In this document: positions 5,224-5,774 of the stretch, in pieces
How the letters are laid out: every line of letters begins with the position of its first letter
How positions within the stretch are numbered: the first letter of the stretch is position 1
NCBI GenBank assembly: GCA_025455945.1
Contig: JALOLN010000136.1
Span: 1 to 5,774 of the forward strand
DNA length: 5,774 bases
DNA from: Actinomycetes bacterium
GTDB lineage: Bacteria > Actinomycetota > Actinomycetes > Prado026
Reading direction: 5' to 3'
Position numbers and translations under genes: made by a program
Notes under the pieces: model-generated
What the model was told of the DNA's origin: nothing
Database searches by the model: none
The model's input: the letters and a program-made list of their open reading frames with translations, nothing else

Positions 5224-5774
5224 CAGGTCTGCCAGGCGTCCGGGACGGCGACCCGGATGGTGGCACGCTTCTCGTCGGGCGTGGTGCCCCGGCGATCGGC
5301 CCAGGGCTCGAGGTCGCGCCACCAGGCCGGGCAGCCCGCGGGGAGGTCCTGCTCCGGGATCCCGACGAGGTCCCTGCTGCGCCAACGCATGGCGTAGCCG
5401 GAGGGGCTCGTCGCGGCCTCCGGCGCCACGTGCGCCGCCAGGGCGGCGAGGTGGGCGTTCCAGTCGGTGAGCAGTGAGGCCGTCGTCTCCGCGAGCGGCC
5501 GGCCGGTCGCGCGGGCGGCGCTCTCCGGATACGTCGGGTGGCGCACGGCAGCGAGGTGCAGCGCGGCGGCCGTCGTCGGCTGCGTCGCCGCCCATGCCCG
5601 GTAGGCACCGCGCGCCAGGCGGCCCAGCGCCAGGACCGCGGTCACCTGCGTCCCGACGAGGAGGGCGTCGAGCCACCGGTTGCGGTACTCGGCGATCGCG
5701 GCGTCGTCGGCGTGGGCCTCACCGCCCTGCTGGCCGTAGACGCTGTACAGGAAGGCGTTGACCATCACGTAGGC
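5211..5774 (-). CDS. uracil-DNA glycosylase superfamily-like protein, N-terminus outside window
   Basis: The frame is open to the right edge (codons for Ala and Tyr precede VMVNAFLYSVYG), so the 187 residues seen are the C-terminal part and the start is not in the window. Features recalling the UDG superfamily are the strand and loop VNAFLYSVYGQQGG (5-18), the strand VTAVLALGRLA (44-54) that normally follows the helix YRNRWLDALL, and HPTYPE (79-84) in the position of the superfamily's His-Pro-Ser/Thr motif, followed by a long helix with LLTDWNAHLAALAAHV. The N-terminal motif with the water-activating residue is off the edge, so activity cannot be judged. I recall similar uncharacterised actinobacterial proteins annotated as UDG-family. 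Base-excision activity is inference. The gene converges on the MBL gene, and its stop lies in the last copy of a 17-bp tandem repeat. Confidence 0.6.
   Translation of the reverse strand, partial: AYVMVNAFLYSVYGQQGGEAHADDAAIAEYRNRWLDALLVGTQVTAVLALGRLARGAYRAWAATQPTTAAALHLAAVRHPTYPESAARATGRPLAETTASLLTDWNAHLAALAAHVAPEAATSPSGYAMRWRSRDLVGIPEQDLPAGCPAWWRDLEPWADRRGTTPDEKRATIRVAVPDAWQTWRSG

Overview
The window is very GC-rich double-stranded DNA with GTG/ATG starts, dense coding and an initiator tRNA whose sequence is of the actinobacterial type (C1/U72 mismatch, three G-C pairs in the anticodon stem, CCA not encoded). A high-GC actinobacterium is the best reading; no genus can be named from sequence alone.

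Layout. (1) Bases 1-600 are a worn, mobile-element-like margin. They hold the antisense C-terminal scrap of an IS630-family transposase (1-72), a small winged-helix-like ORF (103-474) whose tail runs into a hairpin terminator, an 11-bp tandem duplication, and a 15-bp second copy (490-504) of the 3' end of the neighbouring tRNA gene. This looks like the eroded edge of something that integrated at the tRNA. (2) The initiator tRNA-Met gene (600-673, minus) has its own promoter-like elements on the right and a strong hairpin directly abutting its 3' end. (3) A patatin-like phospholipase (830-1891, plus) has a perfect Shine-Dalgarno and an intact Ser/Asp dyad. (4) An amidohydrolase of the TRZ/ATZ deaminase-like group (1861-3246, minus) converges on and overlaps the patatin gene by 31 bp. 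(5) A divergent intergenic region (3247-3503) contains an imperfect array of 17-bp GC-rich direct repeats. (6) A standalone metallo-beta-lactamase-fold protein of the ComEC type (3504-5096, plus) carries an HxDxDH motif and a large insert. (7) Three and a half copies of another 17-bp repeat lie at the convergent end of (8), a gene entering from the right edge (5211-5774, minus). That gene encodes the C-terminal part of a protein resembling the uracil-DNA glycosylase superfamily.

The genes do not form an obvious single operon: the strands alternate (+, -, +, -). Only two transcription arrangements are visible, convergent pairs (patatin/amidohydrolase and MBL/UDG-like) and one divergent pair (amidohydrolase/MBL) sharing the repeat-bearing intergenic region. 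Patatin, ComEC-like MBL and UDG-like folds all occur in both housekeeping and defence settings. Their neighbourhood beside a scarred tRNA integration site is suggestive of an accessory locus, but nothing here proves that they act together.
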